Assembly (NCBI GenBank): GCA_002374055.1
Contig: DFLA01000046.1
Span: 3,774 to 67,773 of the forward strand
Direction: 5' to 3'
Length of the DNA stretch: 64,000 nt
DNA from: Caryophanales bacterium UBA3631
GTDB lineage: Bacteria > Bacillota_I > Bacilli_A > RF39 > UBA660
The stretch's first letter is position 1. The number at the start of each line of letters is the position of its first letter. Under the pieces are notes generated by a model. It was not told where the DNA came from. It made no database searches and was given only the letters and a program-made list of their open reading frames with translations. Positions 42,029 to 51,000 of this stretch are shown here, one piece after another. A program made the translations under genes and the position numbers.

Positions 42029-42041
42029 CCCTCGATAGGGT

Positions 42042-42088
42042 GAACATCTGAAATCAACATTAGTTGAAATCAGATGTTCTTGTGTTTT
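42042..42088 (+). terminator. Terminator of element 3 antisense RNA
   Basis: 10-bp perfect outer stem plus 4-bp inner stem, loop ATTA, then TTGTGTTTT. Confidence 0.65.
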
Positions 42089-42194
42089 ATATGCAAGTGA
42101 TTACTATTGTACCAAGTATTACTACTAGTATTAATAGTATAAAAATTATAACAAAAAGTTTTGATATAAGTTTACTTGTATCTTTTTTTGTCAT
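42087..42194 (-). CDS. Element 3 hydrophobic peptide (35 aa), putative toxin
   Basis: Begins MTKKDTSKL, then about 20 hydrophobic residues (Ile, Leu, Val, Phe) and ends VITCI, a single predicted membrane segment. GGAGGA ribosome site (complement of 42202-42207) 7 nt before the ATG. UCCUCC (complement of 42235-42240) in the leader is its exact complement and could shut it off in the folded mRNA. Shares the MTKKD start with element 4. Family unknown to me. Confidence 0.65.
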   Translation of the reverse strand: MTKKDTSKLISKLFVIIFILLILVVILGTIVITCI

Positions 42195-42274
42195 AATATC
42201 ATCCTCCTTTTTTATTATGTTATTTAAGCAAGTTGGAGGAAAACATCTGATTTTTCAAACATATCCTATATATA

Positions 42275-42303
42275 ATTATAACTTGTAATTAATTTACGGT
42301 CAA
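42275..42303 (-). promoter_or_regulatory. Promoter of element 3 peptide mRNA
   Basis: On the minus strand TTGACC (42298-42303), 17-nt spacer, TATAAT (42275-42280). Confidence 0.8.
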
Positions 42304-42356
42304 TATTATAATTAATTTTTTGTTAATTATTTTATATAAAAAAAATAAGACAATCG

Positions 42357-42938
42357 TTATGATTGTCTTTTACTTATTCCTATTCCATCTCCTAGACTTA
42401 TGAATTCTGTTTTAAATTCTTTATTTTCTTTTAGGAATTCTATATATGTATTTATTTTTCTAACTAGTTGTTTTGTGTTTCTATTTGATGTTAATTCTGG
42501 ATTTTTAACTAGTCCATGAAAGTCTAGATTATCTGAAATTATTGTTCCATCTTGTTTTAAGTTAGTTTTATATTTTTCAAAGAATTTAATGTATTGTGCT
42601 TTTGCGGCATCTATGAAAATAAGATCATATTGTTTTTTATCTTCATATTCTAGTGCATCAGCATTTATTATTTCTATTTGATTTTCTAGATTAAATTCTT
42701 TTATATTTTTTACTGCTTCTTTATATCTATTTGTATCTCTTTCTATTGTTGTTACTTTGATAGATTCATCTACTAGTGCCATTCTTATTGCTGAATAGCC
42801 TATTGCTGAACCTATTTCTAGTATTGTTTTTACATTATTTTCTTTAATATAATTTGTTAAGAATTCTATGCCATCTTTCATCATTATTGGAACATTGTTA
42901 ATTTTCGCATATTCTTCTAATCTTCGTATGTGTACCAT
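42357..42938 (-). CDS. trmR: tRNA 5-hydroxyuridine methyltransferase TrmR
   Basis: 193 residues. O-methyltransferase with SAM-binding LEIGSAIGYSAIRMA, ERD after strand 2, and FIDAAKAQY, then TIISDNLDFHG. In B. subtilis TrmR (YrrM) methylates 5-hydroxyuridine at tRNA wobble position 34 to mo5U, after the U32 proteins. GAGGG ribosome site. Start overlaps the end of mltG by 22 nt. The downstream partners lie beyond element 3. Confidence 0.9.
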   Translation of the reverse strand: MVHIRRLEEYAKINNVPIMMKDGIEFLTNYIKENNVKTILEIGSAIGYSAIRMALVDESIKVTTIERDTNRYKEAVKNIKEFNLENQIEIINADALEYEDKKQYDLIFIDAAKAQYIKFFEKYKTNLKQDGTIISDNLDFHGLVKNPELTSNRNTKQLVRKINTYIEFLKENKEFKTEFISLGDGIGISKRQS

Positions 42939-44008
42939 AAACCTTCCCTCTGTAATTTTTGAATTATATTATTATGTTCATATTCTGTTTTTGTAAAGTA
43001 TGTGTTTCCATTTTTATCTGCAACGAAATAATAATTATCGCTTGTTGTTGGATTCATTACTCCTTCTATTGATTCTGTTGATGGATTTGATATTGGCCCT
43101 ACTGGAAGTCCTACTATACATGTGCTTCTTGTGTTATAAGCATTGCAAGAATTTATCTCATCTATTGTTAAGTCTTCTTTGAATGATTTTTGTTCTGCAT
43201 AGTATGTTGTTACGTCACTTCCTAGTGTCCAATTGTTTTTTATTCTATTATAGAATACTGCTGCTACTCCGTTTCTTTCGTGTGATGATCCTGCCTCTAG
43301 TTCTACTATTGACGCAAGTGTCAAAAGTTCGTGTATTGAATAGTTACTGTTTTCTATTTGAGTTTTATATTTTGATAGTTCTTTATCCATTTGATCTAAT
43401 AATGTCTTGAATATATCTTTTACAGTTACGTCTTTTTTAAATTGATATGTATTTGGGAATAAGTATCCTTCTAATGGATAATAAATTTTTTCATTTTTAA
43501 TATCGTTTGTTAGAAACCAATATTCATTTATTAGACTATCTATATAGTTTTCATCTTTTAATAGATTAAATACATCTTCTTTTTTATTGTCTGTGTTTTC
43601 TTCTATTAGGTCTGCTATTTGTTTTATATTTAGTCCTTCTTTAAATGTTATATTTATATAGTCTTCTTTATAGTTATCGCCTGAAAGTGTATTAACTATT
43701 TCTTTTACTCCCATATTCTTATTTAATTCATATTTACCAATTTTTATTTCTCCTGTTTTGTGTATTTTTAGGTATATTTTATATGCAGTTGTTGATTTTA
43801 TTAGCTCTTTTTCTTCTAGAATACCAGCTATACTTGATAGTGTATCTCCATCTTCTACTTTAAAATCTACTTTTATATCTTCTTTTGTTACTGGTTTTAA
43901 TTTACTAAAATAAACTACATTTGCTATTATAATTAATAGTATTATTAAAAGTATAAAAGCCATTATAGCAATGGCAATTATTCCCTTTTTATTCAATTTT
44001 CTTTGCAT
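42917..44008 (-). CDS. mltG: Endolytic murein transglycosylase
   Basis: 363 residues. N-terminal membrane helix (about 9-32), a LysM-like segment (VEDGDTLSSIAGIL), then the YceG/MltG domain with the catalytic Glu in LTLASIVELEAG and WTLGSDVTTYY. Cuts nascent glycan strands near the membrane and sets their length. Weak ribosome site; probably translated by coupling to the DUF1292 gene 7 bp upstream. Confidence 0.93.
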   Translation of the reverse strand: MQRKLNKKGIIAIAIMAFILLIILLIIIANVVYFSKLKPVTKEDIKVDFKVEDGDTLSSIAGILEEKELIKSTTAYKIYLKIHKTGEIKIGKYELNKNMGVKEIVNTLSGDNYKEDYINITFKEGLNIKQIADLIEENTDNKKEDVFNLLKDENYIDSLINEYWFLTNDIKNEKIYYPLEGYLFPNTYQFKKDVTVKDIFKTLLDQMDKELSKYKTQIENSNYSIHELLTLASIVELEAGSSHERNGVAAVFYNRIKNNWTLGSDVTTYYAEQKSFKEDLTIDEINSCNAYNTRSTCIVGLPVGPISNPSTESIEGVMNPTTSDNYYFVADKNGNTYFTKTEYEHNNIIQKLQREGLWYTYED

Positions 44009-44015
44009 AGGGATA

Positions 44016-44297
44016 TTATTCGTTATTTTCTCCTTTTTGTGTTTCTTGTAGTTCTTTTAGAATAGTTTCAATTATTTTCCATTCTTTGTCTGTTTCTATT
44101 GGTAACAATTGTGTTGTTTCTTCTCCTGGGATGTATGCTGATGCGAATACTCTTGTATTTCCTGCTTCATCTTTTGAGTCATCTGTGTATACCATATAGC
44201 TTTTGTTTGTTTCATCTGAATCGAATGTAAATAGTACTTCGTATTCTACTTCTTGTCCTTCATCATTTGTTACTTTAAATGTCATTTTTTCTTCCAT
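44016..44297 (-). CDS. DUF1292 protein (YrzB-like)
   Basis: 93 acidic residues. Typical YrzB/DUF1292 pattern: TFKVTNDEGQEVEYEVLFTFDSDETNKSYMVYTD and then VFASAYIPG. Function unknown. Almost always encoded between ruvX and mltG in Bacillota, as here. Confidence 0.9.
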   Translation of the reverse strand: MEEKMTFKVTNDEGQEVEYEVLFTFDSDETNKSYMVYTDDSKDEAGNTRVFASAYIPGEETTQLLPIETDKEWKIIETILKELQETQKGENNE

Positions 44298-44298
44298 A

Positions 44299-44718
44299 TT
44301 AATCCTTCTTTCTATCTAAATATGTTTGTAAAATAATATTTGCTGCTAAACTGTCTATTTTTTGTTTTCTTTTTTTTCTAGACATGTTTGCTTCTATCAT
44401 GTAGTTATGTGCTTCTACTGTTGTTAATCTTTCATCTTGCATTTCTACTTTTATATTTAGTTTTTCTTCTATAAGCTTTTTGAAATTCAAGCATCTTTCT
44501 GCGCTTTCGCCTATTGTGTTATTCATATTTTTTGGTAATCCTAATACTAATTTTTCTATTTGTTCTTGTTGTATTATTTTTTTTAATTCTTGTAGTAGAA
44601 ATTCATAGTTATTTTCTTCGTATCTTATTGTTTTATATGTTGAAGCTATAGTATGTGTTAAGTCACTTATTGATATTCCTAGTGAACGTGTACCTAAATC
44701 TAGTCCTAAATATTTCAT
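44299..44718 (-). CDS. ruvX: YqgF/RuvX family pre-16S rRNA nuclease
   Basis: 139 residues. RNase H-like fold: YLGLDLGTRSLGISISD (first catalytic Asp), LVLGLPKNMNNTIGE, DERLTTVEA and a final DSLAANIIL (last Asp). Matures 16S rRNA 5' ends in E. coli and is also predicted as a resolvase. 4-nt overlap with ireB upstream. Confidence 0.94.
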   Translation of the reverse strand: MKYLGLDLGTRSLGISISDLTHTIASTYKTIRYEENNYEFLLQELKKIIQQEQIEKLVLGLPKNMNNTIGESAERCLNFKKLIEEKLNIKVEMQDERLTTVEAHNYMIEANMSRKKRKQKIDSLAANIILQTYLDRKKD

Positions 44719-44954
44719 TTAATAAATTCTTTTAATAATACTTCTATAATTTTTGTTCTATCAAATTTAAGTATTTTATTTCTTGATTCTTTATGGTTTG
44801 AGATATATCCAGGGTCTCCACTCATTAAGTAACCTACTATTTGATTTATAGGGTTATAACCTCTATCTTCTAGATTTAAAACGATTTCTTTTAGTGTTTC
44901 CGAAATGTTTTCATCTATAAACTTTTCTGTGTCATATACTTTTGTTTCGTCCAT
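44715..44954 (-). CDS. ireB: IreB family regulatory phosphoprotein
   Basis: 79 residues, the standard length. KVYDTEKFIDENISETL, LEDRGYNPINQIVGYLMSGDPGYISNH. In enterococci IreB is phosphorylated by the IreK Ser/Thr kinase and tunes cell-wall stress resistance. First gene of the ireB-ruvX-DUF1292-mltG-trmR run. Confidence 0.95.
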   Translation of the reverse strand: MDETKVYDTEKFIDENISETLKEIVLNLEDRGYNPINQIVGYLMSGDPGYISNHKESRNKILKFDRTKIIEVLLKEFIK

Positions 44955-44991
44955 ATTATCACCATCCTATGAATATATATTTATTTTAACA

Positions 44992-46125
44992 TTAATTATT
45001 GTTTTTATCAATAATTTTAATGTATTCTTTTGTGAAATAGTCATCTGTCATTCCAGCAATGTAATCTATTACTATTCTTTCTTTTGTTGTGTTATTTTTA
45101 TATTCTTCTGTCATATTATTTAGGTATATTTGATATATATTTGTTTCTTTTATGTTTTCTTTTAAGTATTTTAAGTTTGTTTCAAATACTGTTTCAAACA
45201 TTTCTTTATAATGTTTTCTTTGTTCTTCTGTTAAAACTTTATAGTATATATTTTCATAATTAAATTTTTGAAGGTCATTTAGTGCTTGCATGATTTCTTT
45301 TGACATTGTTATATATGGTTTTTTTATACTGTTTTTTATTATGTCTAATACTAGTGTGCTTACTATATCGCTGTTGTTATTTCCTAATATTTCCATTATA
45401 GATTCCGGCAGTTCTTCTTTTTTTAGTATATTCATTGTTATTGCGTCTTCAATATCTTTTCCAATATAACTGATTACGTCACTTATTCTTACTACGCATC
45501 CTTCTAGTGTCATTGGTCTAAGTGATAGGATGTTTTCTTTACTCTTATAACATTTTTCGTAATCTTTTAAAAATTCTTCTTTTGTTTTTTCTATAGGTGA
45601 ATATTTATCTAGTATTAATTCTCCATTATGACATAGTATTCCATCTAATGTTTGGATTGTTAGGTTTAACCCTTTTCCATTTTTTTCTAGGTTCATTAAA
45701 TTTCTTACGCTTTGAACGTTGTGCATAAATACACCTTCGTTATGTTTTTGTGATAGTTCATTTAAATATGTTTCGCCTAAATGTCCAAATGGTACATGTC
45801 CTAGGTCATGTCCTAAGGACATTGCTTCTATTAAGTCTTCATTTAGTGATAAAGCTCTTCCTATGGTTCTTGCGATTTTTGATACCATTTGAACATGGCT
45901 CATTCTTCTTGATATATGGTCATTATTCTTTATTGTAAATACTTGTGTTTTGTCCATATATCTGAAGTATGATTTTGACCATATTATTCTATCTACATCT
46001 CTATAGTATTCTGGGCGTATATCTTTTATTTCTTCTTTTAGTCTTATTGCATATTCATCAAGTGTTGCATATTCGCCTAATTCTTTTTCATGTACTAGCA
46101 TTTTTTCTCTTATTTCTTCAATCAT
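44992..46125 (-). CDS. dgt: dGTPase-like deoxynucleotide triphosphohydrolase
   Basis: 377 residues. HD-superfamily: RRMSHVQMVSKIARTIG, GHDLGHVPFGHLGE (HD pair), LTIQTLDGILCHNG and RISDVISYIGKD (late Asp). Splits dNTPs into nucleoside and triphosphate. Ribosome site GTGGGG. The start lies 8 bp after the polA stop, so probably co-transcribed with polA. Confidence 0.92.
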   Translation of the reverse strand: MIEEIREKMLVHEKELGEYATLDEYAIRLKEEIKDIRPEYYRDVDRIIWSKSYFRYMDKTQVFTIKNNDHISRRMSHVQMVSKIARTIGRALSLNEDLIEAMSLGHDLGHVPFGHLGETYLNELSQKHNEGVFMHNVQSVRNLMNLEKNGKGLNLTIQTLDGILCHNGELILDKYSPIEKTKEEFLKDYEKCYKSKENILSLRPMTLEGCVVRISDVISYIGKDIEDAITMNILKKEELPESIMEILGNNNSDIVSTLVLDIIKNSIKKPYITMSKEIMQALNDLQKFNYENIYYKVLTEEQRKHYKEMFETVFETNLKYLKENIKETNIYQIYLNNMTEEYKNNTTKERIVIDYIAGMTDDYFTKEYIKIIDKNNN

Positions 46126-46133
46126 AACCCCAC

Positions 46134-48716
46134 CTACTTTGCTTCGTATAAGTTATCTCCTATATTTATATCTACTTTTAATGGTACATTTAATTTATAT
46201 GTATTTTCCATTGTTTCTTTTAATATAGTTTTGATTTCTTCTAATTCGTCTTTCTTTGTATCAATTACAAGTTCGTCGTGGATTTGTAGTATCATTTTTG
46301 ATTTAAGATTTTTTTCTTTTATTTTTTTGTGTACTTCTACCATTGCTTTTTTTATTATATCTGCACTGGTTCCTTGTATTGGTGTATTTAGTGCCATTCT
46401 TTCTCCTGCTTGTCTTATCATGTAGTTTTTGTTTTGTAGTTCTGGTATTATTCTAATTCTATTAAATAGTGTTTTTACATATCCTAATTCATGGGCTTCT
46501 TTTATCGTTTTATCCATGTATTCTTTTATTCCTGGATATGTATTTAGATAGTTATCTATAAATCCTTTTGCTTCGTATGTTGGTATATTTAGGTTTTCTG
46601 ATAATCCATAGCTGCTTATTCCATATATTATTCCAAAGTTTACTGCTTTTGCGACTCTTCTTTCTTGTGATGTTATTTCATTTATGTCTTTTTTAAATAT
46701 ATCACTTGCTGTTTTTGAGTGTATATCTAAATCGTTATTGAATGCTTTTATTAATGATTCAACTTGCGCAATACTTGATAGTATTCTTAGTTCTATTTGT
46801 GAATAGTCTCCACTCATTATTAATGATTCTTCGCTTGGAATGAATGCTTTTCTTATTAACTTTCCGTATTCGTCTCGTGCTGGTATATTTTGCAAGTTTG
46901 GTTCTTGACTTGATAGTCTACCTGTTCTTGTGAGTGCTTGATTATATATTGTATGTATTTTATTGTCACTTTGTATTTCTTTTATTAGTCCTTCTATATA
47001 TGTTGTATATAGTTTTGTTAGACTTCTATATTCTAGTATTTTTTCTATTATAGGATGTTTTTCTTTTAGCTTATTTAATACATCAACTGCTGTTGAATAT
47101 CCTGTTTTTCCTTTTTTTCCATGTGGTAATTCTAGTTTTTCAAATAGTATTTCTCCTAGTTGTTGAGGGGATGATATATTAAATTCTTCTCCTGCTAAAT
47201 CGTATATTTCTTTTGTTAATACTTCTACTTTTTTTTCTATTTCTTTTCCCATTTCTTCTAATGTTTTTTTATCTACTTTTATTCCGTCGTATTCCATGTC
47301 GCCTAGTACTATTCCAAGTGGCATTTCGATATTTTTAAATAGATCATACATTTCTTTGTTTTTTAATTTGTTTGTTAATTCTTCTTCTGTTTCATATATA
47401 AATTTTGCTTTTAATACTGCGTTTTTAGCAATTATATCTTCTTCTGGTTTTAGTTCTGCATGTTTACCGAATATTGTTTCATAGAATGGAATATTGTAAC
47501 CTAATTGGTTAGATAGATATGCTATATCGTCTTTTAGGTTATATTCTAAGAGATATGCTGCTAACATTGTATCAAATTCTATATAATTAACATCTATATT
47601 GTTTTCTTTTAATACTACGTATAGTTTTTTTTCATCATATGTTATTAGTTCCTGTTCTTTTAGAAAACTTGGTTGTTTTAGTATTATTTCTTTTGGTATA
47701 TAAATTGATTCATTTTTATTATATACTGCCATTCCTAGTATTTCTGATTTATGGTAGTTTGTTCCTAATATTTCAAGATATACAGCTGATTTTTCGTTTA
47801 TATTTATTTCATCGATGTTTTTAATTATTTTATAACTTATTTCTTCTTGTTTTTTTATTTGTGTTTTTTTTAGAAATGAATAGAATTCTAGTTCTTCATA
47901 CATTTTGTTTAATTCTTCTATATTTGGTTTTCTATATTCTAAGTCATTAATATTAATTTCCATAGGTACTTCTTTATAGATTGTGGCAAGTTCATATGAC
48001 TCATATGCATCGTTTTTTCCAGCTATTAGTTTTTCTTTTGTTGCGCCTTTTATTTTATCTATATTTTCATATATTCCGTCTAGTGTTTTATATTCATGAA
48101 GTAGTTTTAAGGCTCCTTTTTCTCCTATTCCTTTTACTCCTTTAATGTTATCTGATGAGTCTCCCATTAAGGCTTTTAAGTCTATTATATTTATTGGGTC
48201 TATTCCCCATTCACTCTTAAATGATTCTTCTGTATATCTAATGTAGTCTTTTGATTTTAATAGTTTTATATTTACTGTTTTTGTTATTAGTTGTAAGAGG
48301 TCTTTATCACTACTAATTATTGTTCCTGTGTATTCAGGATCGTTTTCACAGAATTCAGCGAATGTTCCTATTATATCGTCTGCTTCATAGTTTTCTATTT
48401 CATAATATGTTATTCCCATTTTTGTAAGTAATTCTTTTGCCACAGGAAATTGTAATTTTAATTCATCTGGCATTTCTATTCTTCCCGCTTTATAGTCTTT
48501 ATATTTTTCGTGCCTGAATGTTTTTCCTTTGTCAAAGGCAACTATTATATGTGTTGGTTTTTCTTCTTCTAATATTTTATTTATCATATTTGTAAAGCCA
48601 AATAGTCCGTTTGTTGGGAATCCTTTACTATTTTTCATAAAGTTTCCATTATATGCTGTTGCGTAATAGCTCCTAAATAATAAATTATTTCCGTCTACTA
48701 GTATTAAGTTTTTCAT
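46134..48716 (-). CDS. polA: DNA polymerase I
   Basis: 860 residues. N-terminal 5'-3' exonuclease (LLFRSYYA, AFDKGKTFRHEKY, GDSSDNIKGVKGIGEKGA), middle 3'-5' exonuclease fold without the catalytic acidic residues (AVYLEILGTNYH replaces FDTET-type), then polymerase motifs A (SGDYSQIELRILSSIA), B (RRVAKAVNFGIIYG) and C (QIHDELVID). Okazaki-fragment processing and repair without proofreading, as in other Bacilli. Confidence 0.96.
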   Translation of the reverse strand: MKNLILVDGNNLLFRSYYATAYNGNFMKNSKGFPTNGLFGFTNMINKILEEEKPTHIIVAFDKGKTFRHEKYKDYKAGRIEMPDELKLQFPVAKELLTKMGITYYEIENYEADDIIGTFAEFCENDPEYTGTIISSDKDLLQLITKTVNIKLLKSKDYIRYTEESFKSEWGIDPINIIDLKALMGDSSDNIKGVKGIGEKGALKLLHEYKTLDGIYENIDKIKGATKEKLIAGKNDAYESYELATIYKEVPMEININDLEYRKPNIEELNKMYEELEFYSFLKKTQIKKQEEISYKIIKNIDEININEKSAVYLEILGTNYHKSEILGMAVYNKNESIYIPKEIILKQPSFLKEQELITYDEKKLYVVLKENNIDVNYIEFDTMLAAYLLEYNLKDDIAYLSNQLGYNIPFYETIFGKHAELKPEEDIIAKNAVLKAKFIYETEEELTNKLKNKEMYDLFKNIEMPLGIVLGDMEYDGIKVDKKTLEEMGKEIEKKVEVLTKEIYDLAGEEFNISSPQQLGEILFEKLELPHGKKGKTGYSTAVDVLNKLKEKHPIIEKILEYRSLTKLYTTYIEGLIKEIQSDNKIHTIYNQALTRTGRLSSQEPNLQNIPARDEYGKLIRKAFIPSEESLIMSGDYSQIELRILSSIAQVESLIKAFNNDLDIHSKTASDIFKKDINEITSQERRVAKAVNFGIIYGISSYGLSENLNIPTYEAKGFIDNYLNTYPGIKEYMDKTIKEAHELGYVKTLFNRIRIIPELQNKNYMIRQAGERMALNTPIQGTSADIIKKAMVEVHKKIKEKNLKSKMILQIHDELVIDTKKDELEEIKTILKETMENTYKLNVPLKVDINIGDNLYEAK

Positions 48717-48794
48717 ATTATCACCAATAATATTTTATCAAATCATTTATATTTAGTCCATTTATTTGAATTAATTTAAATTTTTATTTTGTAT

Positions 48795-48831
48795 AATAAA
48801 AACCGTAAACACTCTATAATGTTTACAGTTT
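48795..48831. terminator. Terminator of the 64-aa protein gene
   Basis: GTAAACA/TGTTTAC stem extended by AAC/GTT across a bulge, U-run on both sides, so it could work in both directions. Confidence 0.8.
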
Positions 48832-48849
48832 TTATTCCTTTTTATTCTT

Positions 48850-49044
48850 TTATTTTGTTATTAATCCAATAATTAAGCTACAGATTATTACTCCAAATGT
48901 CAATACTAGTGTATTTAATCTGTCATTATTGATTATTAGTGCATCGCTCATTTTTGCATATGGCTTTGTACTTTTTTTACTGTAGGATTTTTTTAAATCA
49001 TACAATTCTTGCATTCTATCATTTTTTTCAGATGTGTAATTCAT
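48850..49044 (-). CDS. Small C-tail membrane protein, hypothetical
   Basis: 64 residues. Charged N-terminal 40 residues (MNYTSEKNDRMQELYDLKKS) followed by one membrane helix at the C-terminus (about 44-62). GGAGGG ribosome site and its own terminator support it as a real gene. No family recognised. Confidence 0.65.
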   Translation of the reverse strand: MNYTSEKNDRMQELYDLKKSYSKKSTKPYAKMSDALIINNDRLNTLVLTFGVIICSLIIGLITK

Positions 49045-49185
49045 ATAATCCCTCCTACTGTCTTAATTATATCAGTCGTGTTTTTTATTGTCACTATTTA
49101 TGTGTGTCAAATTTATGTTGTTTACATTTTTTATTGTAAAGTGTCTACTTTTTTATTTTTTCATATATTATTTTAGGTGATTGTC

Positions 49186-49596
49186 TTGAAGAAGTTTTTT
49201 GTTTTTTTTGTTTTATTTTTATGTGGGTGTTCAAATAAAGTGGTTTTAAATTGCAGTTATGTTGATAACAGTTCTATATTAGGCAGTAAAAAAGTTAATG
49301 ATGTTATTACTTTTAATAATGACAAGATTGTATCTTACAAGCGTAATATAATTTTTAGTTTAAATAGTGATGTAAGTAGGAATTCAAAAAGTGTTTATAA
49401 GATTGTTAAATTAGAGGGTAAGGCTTTAAAAAAATATATTGGTGGTAAGTATAGGATTAAACGTAATGATGATAGTGTTAGTATGTCTTTTAGAAGTAAA
49501 AGATTTAATAATTTAAAATATATTGGAATTGATAGTAGTTATGGTTATGAACAGGTGACAAGTGTTTATAGTGAGTTAGGATTTGCATGCAAATAA
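49186..49596 (+). CDS. Small putative lipoprotein, YehR-like
   Basis: 136 residues starting at the TTG at 49186, which is 5 nt after AGGTGA; a GTG at 49177 is within that site. Signal peptide with lipobox LCGC. The body is strand-rich and basic (DVITFNNDKIVSYKRN, GIDSSYGYEQVTSVYSELG), a layout like the DUF1307/YehR lipoproteins, but I cannot confirm that. Isolated plus-strand gene. Confidence 0.65.
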   Translation: MKKFFVFFVLFLCGCSNKVVLNCSYVDNSSILGSKKVNDVITFNNDKIVSYKRNIIFSLNSDVSRNSKSVYKIVKLEGKALKKYIGGKYRIKRNDDSVSMSFRSKRFNNLKYIGIDSSYGYEQVTSVYSELGFACK

Positions 49597-49620
49597 AAAC
49601 TCTATTTTATAGAGTTTATT
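49596..49620 (+). terminator. Hairpin after the lipoprotein gene
   Basis: AAACTCTA/TAGAGTTT with short T-run. Confidence 0.6.
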
Positions 49621-49630
49621 GTGATTTATA

Positions 49631-49846
49631 TTAGTTTTTTGGTAGTTTTTTTGTTAATGTTGTTATGAATTCTTCTATTTCTTCTTTTGATTCTTCTGGA
49701 GTTCCATAATAACATTCTTTTAAAGTAGTTAAATTGAATTCTATGTCCATGAGCATATATTCTCTACGCATTTTTTGCATTTCACGTAATATGCGCATTG
49801 ATTCTACAAGTTGTCTTCTAATTTTTATTAAATCATTTTTATTCAT
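49631..49846 (-). CDS. Hypothetical helical protein
   Basis: 71 residues from the second ATG (49846), which is correctly spaced from AAGGGAGA; the first ATG (49852) lies too close. All-helical, with many Arg, Lys, Glu and Met (QLVESMRILREMQKMRREYM). No family recognised. Confidence 0.6.
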   Translation of the reverse strand: MNKNDLIKIRRQLVESMRILREMQKMRREYMLMDIEFNLTTLKECYYGTPEESKEEIEEFITTLTKKLPKN

Positions 49847-49921
49847 AGTCATTCTCCCTTGAGGTCATATAATAACACATTATTATTTTTTTTGCAAATA
49901 TTATAGATTGTAGATTGTTTT

Positions 49922-49979
49922 AAAAAAAACTAGTATTTTTAAAGTGTCCAAAATGGTGTTCACTTCATTTTACTAGTTT
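49922..49979 (-). terminator. Long structured terminator
   Basis: AAACTAGTA (49927-49935) / TACTAGTTT (49971-49979) encloses a second stem AAGTG/CACTT. U-run on the minus strand. Covers the stop region of the 74-aa gene. Confidence 0.75.
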
Positions 49980-50202
49980 ATCTTACTTTTTGCTTTGATT
50001 CTTCAATTTTTTCTCCCCAGCAAAAGTATTGTAGATTTTCTTTATAGTATTCTGGATATTCTTTTCTAAATGAAGAGTCTATATAATTCCATATTTCCTG
50101 TTCTGTTTTGTTTGTATTTTTCGCAATTGCTGAAACTGGTATATTAGCTAATAATGAAAAGTCTAATATAGCTTTTAGATTATCTGTTTTTGCTTTTTCC
50201 AT
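49978..50202 (-). CDS. Hypothetical protein, possible helix-turn-helix
   Basis: 74 residues. The segment LLANIPVSAIAKNTNKTEQEIWNYI looks like a helix-turn-helix, and the rest is aromatic-rich (PEYYKENLQYFCWGE). GGGG ribosome site. Could be a small regulator. No family recognised. Confidence 0.6.
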   Translation of the reverse strand: MEKAKTDNLKAILDFSLLANIPVSAIAKNTNKTEQEIWNYIDSSFRKEYPEYYKENLQYFCWGEKIEESKQKVR

Positions 50203-50242
50203 TTTAAATCCCCTTTCGTTAGATTTTTATTATACACTTTTT

Positions 50243-50962
50243 TTAATTTTTGTCAAATTTAACAATATTAAATCCATAGTCTTGCGCCATTTCAATACAT
50301 TTTTTATCATTAATATGCATACAATATACTTTATTTTTTAAATAATTTGGTATTAGATTATTAAGTTCGCCAATATAGACGTGAACGTTATTTTTGGTAT
50401 TAGTACTTGTTGTATCAACATATATTTTATCAATGTCTTTGTTACTTGAAATTATATTTGAAACATTATTTAATTCTTTTGTATCGCCTGAATAGTATAT
50501 TAATCCATTTTTTGTGTCAAATAATATACCATAACTAGGTATTTGGGATACATGTTCAGTTTTTAAAAATCTTATGTTATTAAATAGTTTATATTTATTA
50601 TCAAATTCTGTTTCATCAATAATTCTATACATTTCTTTTGTACATCCAAATATTCTAATTAAATTTATTAAATCATCTTTGTATAAGCAGTCTTTTGAAA
50701 TAATAATATTTACTTTTTTATTGATTACATAGTAGCAGTACATAATTAGACTGCCTATACTTCCTATATGGTCTGAGTGTGTATGTGTAATCATTAGATT
50801 TATACAATTTATATCATCTAATAGTTTATTTTCTATTATTCTTTCAAATATACTTTCTCCACAGTCAATTAAGAATAATTCATTTTTGTCAATGAAGTAA
50901 GCAGATGTATTTCCTTCATAACTATTAAAGGCACTTCCTCTTCCTAAAAATAATAGTTCCAT
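50243..50962 (-). CDS. MBL-fold hydrolase, RNase Z-like
   Basis: 239 residues. Metallo-beta-lactamase fold with the main metal motif THTHSDHIG, LIDCGES before it, YYSGDTKE later and CMHINDK near the end, all in the order of RNase Z/phosphodiesterase-type members. Lacks the long exosite arm of RNase Z, so the substrate is open. GGTGATA ribosome site. Stands alone upstream of no obvious partner. Confidence 0.8.
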   Translation of the reverse strand: MELLFLGRGSAFNSYEGNTSAYFIDKNELFLIDCGESIFERIIENKLLDDINCINLMITHTHSDHIGSIGSLIMYCYYVINKKVNIIISKDCLYKDDLINLIRIFGCTKEMYRIIDETEFDNKYKLFNNIRFLKTEHVSQIPSYGILFDTKNGLIYYSGDTKELNNVSNIISSNKDIDKIYVDTTSTNTKNNVHVYIGELNNLIPNYLKNKVYCMHINDKKCIEMAQDYGFNIVKFDKN

Positions 50963-51000
50963 AATATCACCAATATGATTATAACAAAAAAAGCCTATTT

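Larger units (their letters stand above)
41970..42088 (+). ncRNA. Element 3 putative antitoxin RNA (~120 nt)
   Basis: 5' hairpin TGAAG/CTTCA (41972-41986) with a different loop from elements 1 and 2, A-rich linker, hairpin GTCTGA/TCAGAT (42005-42025), then terminator GAACATCTGA (42042-42051) / TCAGATGTTC (42070-42079) with an inner CAAC/GTTG stem. The U-tract is weaker (TTGTGTTTT). It overlaps the peptide stop codon. Confidence 0.6.
41935..42303. other. Element 3: type I toxin-antitoxin-like module
   Basis: Third copy, placed between trmR and the yrrN-like gene, which are adjacent in other Bacilli. Same convergent layout. The recognition repeat differs from the other copies: AACATCTGA occurs as a direct repeat at 42043-42051 (RNA terminator arm) and 42242-42250 (peptide mRNA leader region). 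So the RNA can pair perfectly over 9 bp with the leader. Shine-Dalgarno and anti-Shine-Dalgarno are exactly complementary over 6 bp. Confidence 0.7.

Noticed and set aside
41935..42303. Riboswitch or T-box leader upstream of the U32 or trmR genes
   Set aside because: The structures belong to the convergent element with its own promoters and terminators on both strands. The plus RNA leads into no gene, and no known riboswitch core was seen.
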